From DATAXV01 sp036272915 (lineage in GTDB: Bacteria; Chloroflexota; Dormibacteria; Dormibacterales; Dormibacteraceae): DNA of 24,053 nucleotides. A model generated the notes under the pieces. It searched no databases. It was not told the origin of the DNA and worked only from the letters and a program-made list of their open reading frames with translations. Every line of letters starts with the position of its first letter. The first letter of the stretch is position 1. Made by a program: the position numbers and the translations under genes. The stretch covers positions 1 to 24,053 of the forward strand of contig DATAXV010000184.1 of assembly GCA_036272915.1 (NCBI GenBank), written 5' to 3'. Shown piece after piece: positions 1 through 7,038 of this stretch.

Positions 1-1496
1 GGTTCCTTCCCGGTGCTCCTGGCCACCAGCTCCTGCTCCTCGACGAGCTGGTGCTGCAGCCGCCGCACGTACGCGTTCTGAGGGGACATCTCGAACGGCG
101 CCAGCGTGGTCTTCACCTGCTGGATCGCCGCCCTCGTCTCCTCCAGCGCGCGCCGGACGCTCTCGCTGCGCTCCTCGTCGACGTTGGTGAGGCGGGTCAG
201 GGTCTCCTTGACCTGGGCCACCGAATTGCTCTTGAGGATGTGGATGGGCACGCCCGACGACTCCGCCTGGCGGAGGCTGTCGGGGTGCCGGCGGTAGTAG
301 TTCTTGAGCGTGAGGACGAGGTCCGCGCCCTCGGGGTGACCGAGCACGCGCATCGACAGCTCCAGCTCCCGGATCGACTGCTCGACGTAGTTGCGGCTGA
401 CGCCGTAGGGGAAGACCGACCGGGGCGAGCGCCGCCGATGGGTGTCGCCGTTCTCGCTGAGCGGCGGCAGCTCCGCCTCGGGCGAGTTCGAGATGACCCG
501 ACCCTCCCGCGTCCGGACCCGGATTCGCGGCGTCGCCAGCCCGCCCCGCAGGAAGGCGTCGACGACCTCGGCCAGCGGCTGGTGCACCGACACCCGGTCG
601 CGGTCCTGCATCTCGATGAGGACGTCGAAGGTCGGCGGCGCCTTGCGCTCCTGGACCGACTTCTGGGTGCCGCGGCGCCGGGCTTCCTCGTCGGAGAGGG
701 TCACCGTCTGGATGCCCCCGAGGAGGTCGTTCAGCGTCGGATTTATGAGCAGGTTCTCGAGCGCCTGCCCGTGGGCGGTGGCGATCAGCTGAACACCGCG
801 CTCGGCGATCGTGCGCGCCGCCATCGCCTCCAGCTCGGTGCCGATCTCGTCGATCACGATCACCTCGGGCATGTGGTTCTCGACCGCCTCGATCATGACC
901 GCGTGCTGCAGCAGCGGCGTCCGCACCTGCATCCGCCGCGACCGACCGATGCCGGGGTGCGGGATGTCGCCGTCGCCGCCGATCTCGTTGGAGGTGTCAA
1001 CGATCACGACCCGTTTGCGTTGGTCGTCGGCGAGCATGCGCGCGCACTCGCGGAGCATGGTCGTCTTGCCGATACCGGGGCGGCCCAGGAGCAGCACGCT
1101 CTGCCCGCTCTCGACGATGTCGCGGACGATCTCGGCGGTCCCGGAGACGGCCCGACCGATCCGGCAGGTGAGGCCGACGATGCGACCCGAGCGATTGCGG
1201 ATCGCGGATACGCGGTGCAGCGACCGCTCGATGCCGGCCCGGTTGTCCTCGCCGAACTCGCCGACGTGCTCGGCCACGTACTCGAGGTCGGCCGCGGTCA
1301 CCGCGCGGTGGTCGAGCACCACCTCGCGTCCGGGCACGCGGGCCTCGGGCTCACGGCCCAGGTCGAGGACGATCTCCAGCAGCTCGCCGGGCGCCGTGCG
1401 CTCGTGCAGGGCACGGTGGAGATGGGGTGGCAGGGATCGAGCCAGCAACTCGATCTCCTCCTCCCAAGAGGTCTCCGTGAACGTGCGTTGCTCCAT
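1..1496 (-). CDS. AAA+ ATPase with C-terminal R3H domain (SpoIIIAA/Ycf45-like), partial
   Basis: The minus strand is open from an ATG at 1496 to the window edge (498 codons), so the C-terminus is missing. Residues 1-115 form an N-terminal region. The ATPase core follows, with Walker A GRPGIGKTT (about 138-146) and Walker B VIVIDE (about 212-217). After a linker, a C-terminal stretch beginning near residue 470 carries the R-x-x-x-H signature (VRRLQH) of an R3H single-stranded nucleic-acid-binding domain, cut off by the edge. This ATPase-plus-R3H order matches the SpoIIIAA-like/Ycf45 proteins of cyanobacteria and related phyla, whose exact role is poorly defined; nucleic-acid binding driven by ATP is inferred. 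The ATG shares one base (TGATG) with the stop of the upstream GNAT-like gene, so the two are probably translationally coupled. The frame was confirmed by translating the reverse complement by hand. Confidence 0.88.
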   Translation of the reverse strand, partial: MEQRTFTETSWEEEIELLARSLPPHLHRALHERTAPGELLEIVLDLGREPEARVPGREVVLDHRAVTAADLEYVAEHVGEFGEDNRAGIERSLHRVSAIRNRSGRIVGLTCRIGRAVSGTAEIVRDIVESGQSVLLLGRPGIGKTTMLRECARMLADDQRKRVVIVDTSNEIGGDGDIPHPGIGRSRRMQVRTPLLQHAVMIEAVENHMPEVIVIDEIGTELEAMAARTIAERGVQLIATAHGQALENLLINPTLNDLLGGIQTVTLSDEEARRRGTQKSVQERKAPPTFDVLIEMQDRDRVSVHQPLAEVVDAFLRGGLATPRIRVRTREGRVISNSPEAELPPLSENGDTHRRRSPRSVFPYGVSRNYVEQSIRELELSMRVLGHPEGADLVLTLKNYYRRHPDSLRQAESSGVPIHILKSNSVAQVKETLTRLTNVDEERSESVRRALEETRAAIQQVKTTLAPFEMSPQNAYVRRLQHQLVEEQELVARSTGKE

Positions 1497-2428
1497 CAAC
1501 CGAAGGAAGGTACCAGTGTCTTGTCGACAAGAGGCTCGGTCAGCGTCGTGTCCCTCACCAGCAGGCCCTGGGAGAGGAGGATCGTGAACCCCCGCCCCCG
1601 GAGGGCGTCAATCATGTGGCCATCATAGTGACGAAGGCTGGTCCAGGCGGGCTCGCCCGTACACGAGGCGAGCACGTGATCGGCGAGCTGCTCGGCCAGC
1701 TCCCGTTCGGGGCGGAGCAGGAACGAGAGGCGGTGGGGACGGGTCTGGGAGCCCCTGACCACGCTGGTCCAGGCGAGCAGCTCGCCGCGGTCGACCGCCT
1801 CCTGGTCGCCGACCTCGCCGCGCGCCGCCCGCCAGGCCCGATAGGTCGGCGCCTCGAGCTGGGCGACGTGGATCGGGGTGACTCGACGGTAGAGGCTGTA
1901 CAGGGCTCGGTCCTCGCGGCTGTGGAAGTGGTGCAGCCCGGGGATGGCGGGATCGGCCCCACCCTGGGGCGCCTCGGCGAAGAGCACCGACTCGGTGGCG
2001 AACTGGCGGAATCCGCGCAGGCGGAAGAGCGCCGTCAGCGGATCGTCGAGCGGCACCCGCACGAAGAGGCGATGCACCCCCAGCTCCCCCGCCTTGCGGA
2101 CCAGATGGTCGATCAGGCGGGGCGCGACCTCGTCGACGTGGGCATCTTTGCCCACGCAGACGTTGAGCACCTGCAGGCTGCTCAGCCGGCTGGAGAGGCT
2201 CCGGGCCGGACCGGAGCCGGAGGCCTGGACGAATCCCAGCAGCTGTCCATCCTCCTCGGCGACGTAGAGCAGGCTCTCCTGGGCCAGGGGCAGGATCGCG
2301 GTCAGGGTCTGGCTGACCAGCGCCCACAGCCGGACCGTCGGCGCCTCGCTGGCGAACCGCTCCTCCGCGTCCCGATGCATCTGCTCGATACGCCCGAGGT
2401 CGAGCAGGGAGGCGGTTCTGAGTCTCAC
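1496..2428 (-). CDS. GNAT-like acetyltransferase family protein
   Basis: A GTG start at 2428 overlaps the pdxT stop by four bases (GTGA), giving 310 residues. The same frame is open further upstream, but that part lies inside pdxT and reads as Arg/Pro/Gly-rich antisense-type sequence, so the GTG is preferred. The N-terminal half looks like a GNAT fold: a strand LLYVAEEDGQLLGFVQA, a second strand LQVLNVCVG, a helix, and the typical late GNAT segment ending in FRLRGFRQFATESVLF. The usual Arg/Gln-x-x-Gly-x-Gly acetyl-CoA loop is not clear; VGKDAHVDEVA sits in its place. The second half (from about residue 155) is less recognisable and may be a degenerate second GNAT domain. Substrate unknown. 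It lies between pdxT and the R3H ATPase with overlapping stops and starts on both sides, so it belongs to that operon. Confidence 0.72.
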   Translation of the reverse strand: MRLRTASLLDLGRIEQMHRDAEERFASEAPTVRLWALVSQTLTAILPLAQESLLYVAEEDGQLLGFVQASGSGPARSLSSRLSSLQVLNVCVGKDAHVDEVAPRLIDHLVRKAGELGVHRLFVRVPLDDPLTALFRLRGFRQFATESVLFAEAPQGGADPAIPGLHHFHSREDRALYSLYRRVTPIHVAQLEAPTYRAWRAARGEVGDQEAVDRGELLAWTSVVRGSQTRPHRLSFLLRPERELAEQLADHVLASCTGEPAWTSLRHYDGHMIDALRGRGFTILLSQGLLVRDTTLTEPLVDKTLVPSFG

Positions 2429-2997
2429 ACCAGCTCCAGGAAGGCCCTGTGGACCCGCTCGTCGCCACTCAGCTCGGGGTGGAAGGCGAGGCCGACGACG
2501 TTGCCCTGGCGTACCGCCACCGGGTGGCCGCCGTAGCTGCCCAGGACCTCCGCCGATCCCACATCCTCGACCAGCGGGGCCCGGATGAAGACGCCGTGGA
2601 ACGGTTCGTCCAGCCCCTTGAGGGCGAGCGGCGCCTCGAAGCTGTCGACCTGGCGGCCGTACCCGTTGCGACGGACGGTGATGTCGAGCGCTCCGAAGCC
2701 GAGCTGGCCGGCGCGACCGTCGGAGATGGTGCGGGCGAGCATGATCATGCCGGCACACGTGCCCAGGGTCGGCAGCCCGGATGCCACCGCCCGGCGCAGC
2801 GGCTCGAGCAGCTCCATGCGCTCGAGCAGGATCTGCATCGACGTGCTCTCGCCGCCGGGGATCACGAGCCCGTCCAGCCCGTCCAGATCGGCGGCCAGAC
2901 GCACCAGACTGGTTCGGGCGCCGGCGCGCTCGAGTGCCGTGATGTGCTCGCGGTACGCTCCCTGCATCGCCAGCACCCCGATCAGCGGGGCGCTCAC
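2425..2997 (-). CDS. pdxT: Pyridoxal 5'-phosphate synthase glutaminase subunit PdxT
   Basis: A class I glutamine amidotransferase of 190 residues, the usual family length. It hydrolyses glutamine and channels ammonia to PdxS for PLP synthesis in the cytosol. Visible signatures are the N-terminal IGVLAMQGAYREH, the PGGEST loop (residues 47-52), the nucleophile Cys81 in GTCAGM, and the catalytic His173 and Glu175 in FHPEL. The start is GTG at 2997, four bases after the pdxS stop, with a purine-rich AGAGG upstream inside the end of pdxS. The gene is followed by a four-base overlap with the GNAT-like gene. The pdxS-pdxT adjacency is the standard arrangement for the DXP-independent B6 pathway. Confidence 0.97.
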   Translation of the reverse strand: MSAPLIGVLAMQGAYREHITALERAGARTSLVRLAADLDGLDGLVIPGGESTSMQILLERMELLEPLRRAVASGLPTLGTCAGMIMLARTISDGRAGQLGFGALDITVRRNGYGRQVDSFEAPLALKGLDEPFHGVFIRAPLVEDVGSAEVLGSYGGHPVAVRQGNVVGLAFHPELSGDERVHRAFLELV

Positions 2998-3001
2998 GGC
3001 A

Positions 3002-3922
3002 TTACCAACCTCTGCCGGCGAGGAGTTCGTCCTTGGGGATCGCCGGCAGCTCCAGCCCGCGCATCGGTGCTCCGAGCCCGGCCGACGCCTTGGCCAGGAC
3101 CTCGGGCTGGTCGTGATAGGTGGTGGCGGTCACGATCGCCTTGGCCGTGGCCAGAGGGTTCTCGGACTTGAAGATGCCGGAGCCGACGAAGACGCCGTCC
3201 GCGCCCAGCTCCATCATCCAGGCCGCGTCGGCGGGCGTGGCGATGCCGCCTGCGACGAAGGTGACCACGGGCAGGCGGCCCAGGCGCTGCACCTCGACGA
3301 GCAGTTCGACCGGCGCGCCCAGCTCCTTGGCCCGGTGGACCAGTTCGGCGTAGCCGAGGCCGGCCAGGTGGCGGATGTCGCGCTCGACGCGGGTGAGGTG
3401 GGTCTTGGCCTCGACGATGTTGCCGGTGCCGGCCTCGCCCTTGGTCCGGATCATGGCCGAGCCCTCGGCGATGCGGCGAAGGGCCTCGCCGAGCTCGGTG
3501 CAGCCGCAGACGAAGGGCACCGTGAACTCCCACTTGTCGACGTGGTCCTCGAGGTCGGCCGGGGTCAGCACCTCGGACTCGTCGATGTAGTCGACGCCGA
3601 TGGCCTGCAGGATCCGGGCCTCCATCGTGTGGCCGATCCGGCACTTGGCCATGACCGGGATCGTGACCGCCTCCATGATCGACTCGATCAGAGCCGGATC
3701 GGACATGCGGGCGACGCCGCCCTCGCGGCGGATGTCGGCCGGCACCCGCTCCAGGGCCATCACCGCGCAGGCCCCGGCCTCCTCGGCGATCTTCGCCTGC
3801 TCGACGTTCACCACGTCCATGATCACGCCGCCCTTCAGCATCTCGGCGTGGCCGCTCTTGACCCTGAAGGTCCCCTTCTGCACCGGCGCGTCTCCGTTCC
3901 TGTCGGTCATTCCATTGCGCAT
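3002..3922 (-). CDS. pdxS: Pyridoxal 5'-phosphate synthase lyase/synthase subunit PdxS
   Basis: PdxS condenses ribose 5-phosphate, glyceraldehyde 3-phosphate and PdxT-derived ammonia into PLP. The protein is a (beta/alpha)8 barrel of 306 residues from the first ATG, close to the usual 290-300. Landmarks are KGGVIMDVVN, with the Asp that contacts substrate (about 36), and the two lysines that carry the covalent intermediates: Lys93 in VMAKCRIGH and Lys161 in RTKGEAGTG. VAGGIATPADAA and GSGIFKSENP are phosphate-binding loops. A second ATG at 3910 is also possible: TAGAAT at 3926-3921 looks like a -10 element and would place transcription onset just before 3910, giving a nearly leaderless message. 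No Shine-Dalgarno separates the two choices. It is the first gene of the pdxS-pdxT-GNAT-R3H operon. Confidence 0.97.
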   Translation of the reverse strand: MRNGMTDRNGDAPVQKGTFRVKSGHAEMLKGGVIMDVVNVEQAKIAEEAGACAVMALERVPADIRREGGVARMSDPALIESIMEAVTIPVMAKCRIGHTMEARILQAIGVDYIDESEVLTPADLEDHVDKWEFTVPFVCGCTELGEALRRIAEGSAMIRTKGEAGTGNIVEAKTHLTRVERDIRHLAGLGYAELVHRAKELGAPVELLVEVQRLGRLPVVTFVAGGIATPADAAWMMELGADGVFVGSGIFKSENPLATAKAIVTATTYHDQPEVLAKASAGLGAPMRGLELPAIPKDELLAGRGW

Positions 3923-4011
3923 TCTACCGACGCGCGGTCAGCACCCCGAAGCGGCCTCACCGGACAGCCCCGGTGGCCGAGAATAGGTCTCCGGGTGCGG
4001 AGGAGAGGGAC

Positions 4012-5577
4012 GTGACCTTAGGAGCGCGTTCGTGGTGGGCCTGGCGGCCGACTGCCGCCGGCGACCACACCGTCGTGTGCGGCCTGGAGCCACTCGGCCT
4101 GGGCGTGGTGACGTCGCTGCAGCGGCTGGGCGAGCGGGTCACCGTCATCGCCCGCGACCCCGATCCGGTGCTCGCCGCCGAGGCGCGGCGCTCGGGCGCC
4201 AGGATCCTGGAGGGCGGTAGCCGCGACCTCCTCGGCCTCCCCCGCCTCGACCTGGGACGGGCGCGGTGCCTGGTCCTCACCGACGACGACGACCCCGGCA
4301 ACCTCCACGCCGCCCTCGCCGTCCGTGAGGCGCACGCGGACCTCCGGATCGTCATGCGGATGTTCAATCCCGGCTTCGGCGGCCACCTGGCGCGGTCGAT
4401 CACCAACGCCAAGACAATCTCCTCGTCGCAGTGCGCGGCGCCGAGTTTCGTCGGCGCCGCCCTGACCGGGAAGGCCCCGGCGGCCGATCCCCCGGTGACC
4501 GGCGAGACGGCCCCTGCGGATGACGACGACGAGGCGGAGGAGTTCGGGCCGCGTCCGCTCTGGCAGCGTATCGCCTACCTGACACGCGCCCTGCGTGCCT
4601 TCCTCGACCGCCGCCTCGCCCTGATCGCCGGCTCCATCGCGATACTTCTCGCGCTGACCACGGTCCTCTTCCACCGGGTGCTCGGCTTGCACTGGGCGGA
4701 CGGGCTCTACCTGGCGGCGGCGAGCTCGACCGGCAACTTCGCCAGCAACGGCGGGCCCGGCTGGCTCGAGGTCTACGACGTGGCCTTCATGTTCGCCACC
4801 ACGGCGATCCTGAGCATGCTCTACGCGCTGGTCATCGAGGCCGTGGTCGGCACCCGAATCCTGGAGGCGCTCGGCATCCCCCATGGACGCATGCGCGGGC
4901 ACGTCATCGTCATCGGGCTGGGCAGCGTCGGCTACCGCATCTCCCAGCACCTCCGCCGGGCCGGGTCGAGAGTCACCGCGGCCGAGCTCAGGGAGTCCAG
5001 CCGCTGGATCCAGATCTCGCGCCATCAGGGGGTGCCCGTCCTCATCGCCGACGGCACCCTTCGAGCGACGTTGCGCGCCCTGCGCGCCGACCGGGCGGTG
5101 GCGATCATCGCCGCCACCGACGACGACCTGGCCAACCTCGAGGCGGCGCGGCTGGCCCGGATCCTCAACCCCGGCATCCACACCGTCGCCCGCATCGCCG
5201 ACGCCGACCTGGCCGTTCGGGCGGTGAAGATGCTCGACGTCGACGTCTGCCTCTCGATCGCCGAGCTGGCGAGCCCGGTGTTCGCAAGCGCCGCCCTGGG
5301 CGACGACGTGATCCGCGTGACCGAGCGGAACGGCGTGCCGACGGTGGTCGCCGCGTGGCAGATCGAGCCGGGGTCGAGGATGGACGGCGTTGAGGGCAGC
5401 GCGCTGGGCGAGTGGGGATTGGTACTGCTCGGCTTCAACGGCCACATCGGCGAGGCGACGCCCCCGCCCGCCGCCCTGGCCGCCGGAGATCGGGTCGTCG
5501 TCGGCGCGCCGCGCGACGCCTGGGTCCGCTATGCGCAGGAAGAACAAAAAAGAGGTCGGGACCAGCTACGACGGTAG
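4012..5577 (+). CDS. Two-TM ion channel with RCK (TrkA-N) domains on both sides of the pore
   Basis: A 521-residue protein. The order is an N-terminal Rossmann/RCK-like domain (about 18-150, degenerate glycine motif near 24-32), an acidic linker (about 169-177), TM1 (about 202-223), a pore loop (about 229-245), TM2 (about 257-280), and a second RCK domain with the intact dinucleotide motif GLGSVG (302-307) and a TrkA-C-like tail. The pore carries SSTGNFA where potassium channels have TVGYG, so potassium selectivity cannot be assumed. The GN-aromatic/His-A pattern resembles the filter of plant CASTOR/POLLUX channels as I remember it. The start chosen is GTG at 4012, because GGAGG lies eight bases upstream; a GTG at 3973 in the same frame adds 13 residues but has no such site. 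It is divergent from pdxS. Its stop lies inside a terminator hairpin. Confidence 0.82.
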   Translation: MTLGARSWWAWRPTAAGDHTVVCGLEPLGLGVVTSLQRLGERVTVIARDPDPVLAAEARRSGARILEGGSRDLLGLPRLDLGRARCLVLTDDDDPGNLHAALAVREAHADLRIVMRMFNPGFGGHLARSITNAKTISSSQCAAPSFVGAALTGKAPAADPPVTGETAPADDDDEAEEFGPRPLWQRIAYLTRALRAFLDRRLALIAGSIAILLALTTVLFHRVLGLHWADGLYLAAASSTGNFASNGGPGWLEVYDVAFMFATTAILSMLYALVIEAVVGTRILEALGIPHGRMRGHVIVIGLGSVGYRISQHLRRAGSRVTAAELRESSRWIQISRHQGVPVLIADGTLRATLRALRADRAVAIIAATDDDLANLEAARLARILNPGIHTVARIADADLAVRAVKMLDVDVCLSIAELASPVFASAALGDDVIRVTERNGVPTVVAAWQIEPGSRMDGVEGSALGEWGLVLLGFNGHIGEATPPPAALAAGDRVVVGAPRDAWVRYAQEEQKRGRDQLRR

Positions 5578-5594
5578 CGGCGATCCCGACCTTT
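5546..5594 (-). terminator. Intrinsic terminator for the minus-strand small ORF, overlapping the channel stop codon
   Basis: Nine-base perfect inverted repeat, AGGTCGGGA at 5553-5561 and TCCCGACCT at 5584-5592. A nested GCTAC/GTAGC hairpin lies in its loop, and a G-T and an A-T pair extend the base. Read on the minus strand it is followed by CTTTTTT (5552-5546), a good intrinsic terminator placed 17 bases after the stop of the 50-aa ORF. On the plus strand only three T residues follow, so it may act weakly on the channel gene, whose TAG (5575-5577) lies in the loop. Confidence 0.78.
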
Positions 5595-5610
5595 GGGGGG
5601 TAGAAAGTGG

Positions 5611-5763
5611 TTATCGAGTTGAGGGACGGGTCGTCGCCAGGTCGATGTCGGCCAGGATCAGCGTTTCCAGCGTCGCCGCCCGCCGGTAGAGTTCCAACCA
5701 ATACCGCGCAGCCTCAAAAGATGGCCTACTTTCGCTTCGCTTTTCCTTGTCTGTCTCGACCAT
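5611..5763 (-). CDS. Small hypothetical protein (50 aa)
   Basis: An ATG at 5763 opens 50 codons to TAA at 5611, found by direct translation. The protein starts with a charged segment (MVETDKEKRSES), followed by a likely amphipathic helix rich in Ala, Leu, Tyr and Arg (FEAARYWLELYRRAATLE) and a hydrophobic stretch LILADIDLA. There is no signal peptide and no family I recognise. Support for a real gene: a promoter-like pair lies just upstream (5788-5817), a strong terminator follows 17 bases after the stop, and the reading frame fills the space between. The ribosome-binding site is weak (AGGG about ten bases before the ATG). It follows the XRE/DUF397 pair on the same strand but is separated from it by another terminator, so it is probably transcribed on its own. 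Confidence 0.5.
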   Translation of the reverse strand: MVETDKEKRSESRPSFEAARYWLELYRRAATLETLILADIDLATTRPSTR

Positions 5764-5787
5764 CACTAGGTGACCCTGCCGCTATCA

Positions 5788-5817
5788 ATTATGCGGCCAT
5801 GCCCACCCCGATTGCAA
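5788..5817 (-). promoter_or_regulatory. Promoter-like -35/-10 pair for the 50-aa ORF
   Basis: On the minus strand, TTGCAA (5817-5812) and CATAAT (5793-5788) are separated by 18 bases, close to the sigma-70-type consensus. They lie 24 bases before the ATG at 5763. Local composition is AT-richer than the rest of the window. GCCGC and GCGGC flank the -10 region as a short inverted repeat (about 5778-5797), which could be an operator. Predicted by eye. Confidence 0.45.
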
Positions 5818-5831
5818 GGGCCGGAGAAGAC

Positions 5832-5860
5832 AAAAGGCCCCCGGCGATCGCCGGAGGCCT
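5832..5860 (-). terminator. Intrinsic terminator after the DUF397 gene
   Basis: A near-perfect palindrome from 5835 to 5860 (AGGCC, one mismatch, CCGGCG / CGCCGG, AGGCCT), followed on the minus strand by TTTT (5835-5832) and then GTCTTC. It sits 16 bases beyond the DUF397 stop and would end the XRE-DUF397 transcript. Confidence 0.78.
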
Positions 5861-5876
5861 CTTCCGTTGTCGGTCG

Positions 5877-6083
5877 CTAGTCGAAGTCGCCGGCCCGTAC
5901 GCCAGCGAGAAACGCCTTCCACTCGCTTTCGGCATAAAACTGCGTCCCATCGTCGGGCCGCTTCGAGTCGCGCACCGCTCTCCCGGCGGAGAGGGTCGCA
6001 ACCTCGACGCAGTTGTTGTAGCCGCCACTGAAGGTGGACTTCACGAAGCGAAAGCCAGTCGTATCACCGTGCCACTTCATCAT
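5877..6083 (-). CDS. DUF397 domain protein
   Basis: A 68-residue protein, the normal size for DUF397. The family pattern is clear: FVKSTFSGGYNNCVEVA, then AVRDSKRPD, then the C-terminal EWKAFLAGVRAGDFD. In actinomycetes such proteins are almost always encoded beside an XRE regulator with a DUF5753 domain (WhiJ-type pairs). Some such pairs affect development or antibiotic production, and an antitoxin-like or co-regulator role has been proposed for the small partner. Here the ATG overlaps the stop of the upstream regulator (ATGATGA), so the two are translationally coupled. A start one codon later (second Met) is equally possible. Confidence 0.93.
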   Translation of the reverse strand: MMKWHGDTTGFRFVKSTFSGGYNNCVEVATLSAGRAVRDSKRPDDGTQFYAESEWKAFLAGVRAGDFD

Positions 6084-6922
6084 GGCTCCTCCTGAACGAG
6101 CGAACGAATCCAGTCAGCAGACTCGTGCGGGGACAACGCTATGTCGAGCATTTGGCGGAAGACCAGATTGCACCGCGCGACCTGCTCCGCACTCTCGACA
6201 TAGATCTCCCCCGCGGGACCCCCGACGTAGGCCTGGTCAGGGTCTGCCTCGTCGGGAAAGGACATGACCACGAAAGAACCCTCCATGCCCATGTGCACCC
6301 CGCAGTCCAAGGGCAGGACCTGCACGGTGACATTGGCCGACGTGTTCAGGATCGCGGTCAGTTGCTCGTTTCGTATCGCGGGAGAGTGCGGCATCCGCCG
6401 GAAGACCGCCTCGTCCAAGAGCGCGTGGAGGCGGGGGGCGTTGGGACGAGTGAGCAGGGTCTTCCGGGCCATCCTCGCCCTGACCCTCTGCTCGACCGTG
6501 TCCGGCACGTCGCCGGGCTGCGCCGCCTGAATGACGATGCGCGCGTACTCGATCGTCTGCAGCAGGCCCGGGATCAGGAACTGGTTCCACTCCCGGATCT
6601 CGCAGGCCTCGTCCTCCATGTCCATGAAGGACCCGGTGAAGACGTCGCCGTAAACCGTCCACCACCCGCGCTTGCGCGCGGTGCGAGCCAGCTCGAGCAG
6701 GGCGGCCCTGCGCGCGGAGTCGACCCCGTAGAGATCGAGGGCCGCGCTCACGTCCTCGACGTTGGGGTAGTTCCGGGCATTCTCAAGCCGCGAGAGCTTG
6801 GACGGGTGCCAGCCGAGCGCCGCCGCCGCGTCCTGCGGCAGCAGTCCCGCCGCATCCCGCAGCGCGCGTAGCTCGCGCGCCAAGCGGCGAAGACGGACGG
6901 GCGGACTTTGAATGTCCGGCAT
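6080..6922 (-). CDS. XRE-family regulator with DUF5753 sensor-like domain (WhiJ-type)
   Basis: 280 residues from the ATG at 6922, the usual length for the family. Residues about 10-65 form a Cro/CI-type helix-turn-helix (LRRLARELRALRDAAGL, then DAAAALGWHPSKLSRLE). From about 85 the DUF5753 region begins, with GWWTVYGDV, IPGLLQTIEYAR and RKTLLTRPNAP. The start is uncertain: GGAGG lies 17 bases before this ATG, and a GTG two codons upstream (6928) would be better spaced at 11 bases. The frame is open further upstream to 7120, but that part does not resemble the family. It probably acts with the overlapping DUF397 gene. The divergent intergenic region has palindromes that may be its operator. 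The cassette is typical of Actinomycetota, so transfer is plausible if the host is not an actinomycete. Confidence 0.92.
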   Translation of the reverse strand: MPDIQSPPVRLRRLARELRALRDAAGLLPQDAAAALGWHPSKLSRLENARNYPNVEDVSAALDLYGVDSARRAALLELARTARKRGWWTVYGDVFTGSFMDMEDEACEIREWNQFLIPGLLQTIEYARIVIQAAQPGDVPDTVEQRVRARMARKTLLTRPNAPRLHALLDEAVFRRMPHSPAIRNEQLTAILNTSANVTVQVLPLDCGVHMGMEGSFVVMSFPDEADPDQAYVGGPAGEIYVESAEQVARCNLVFRQMLDIALSPHESADWIRSLVQEEP

Positions 6923-6968
6923 CGGCACTAGTGTAGGGTCCTCCGCGATCCAGAAACTTGTTGTGCGC

Positions 6969-6998
6969 AGCGTAACGCTTTGAGGCAGAATATGCATA
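6969..6998. promoter_or_regulatory. Palindromic operator candidates between the XRE gene and the divergent orphan gene
   Basis: The 116-base divergent region holds AGCGT-A-ACGCT at 6969-6979, an 11-base palindrome, and TATGCATA at 6991-6998, an 8-base palindrome. Their centres are about 20 bases apart. This placement fits autoregulation by the XRE protein and shared control of the plus-strand gene at 7039. No comparison with known WhiJ-type sites was possible. Confidence 0.35.
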
Positions 6999-7038
6999 GC
7001 AGGCGCGCAAGTCCAACGGACCCGGTGGAGGCTATGGC

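Noticed and set aside
51..1628. 525-residue plus-strand ORF
   Set aside because: It is antisense to the R3H ATPase, which has clear Walker motifs; the plus-strand product is Arg/Leu/Asp-rich low-complexity sequence of the kind GC-rich antisense frames give.
4018..5547. 509-residue minus-strand ORF
   Set aside because: Antisense shadow of the channel gene; no recognisable domain.
5607..6095. 162-residue plus-strand ORF across the terminators and DUF397
   Set aside because: It spans two minus-strand terminators and is antisense to DUF397; no family resemblance.
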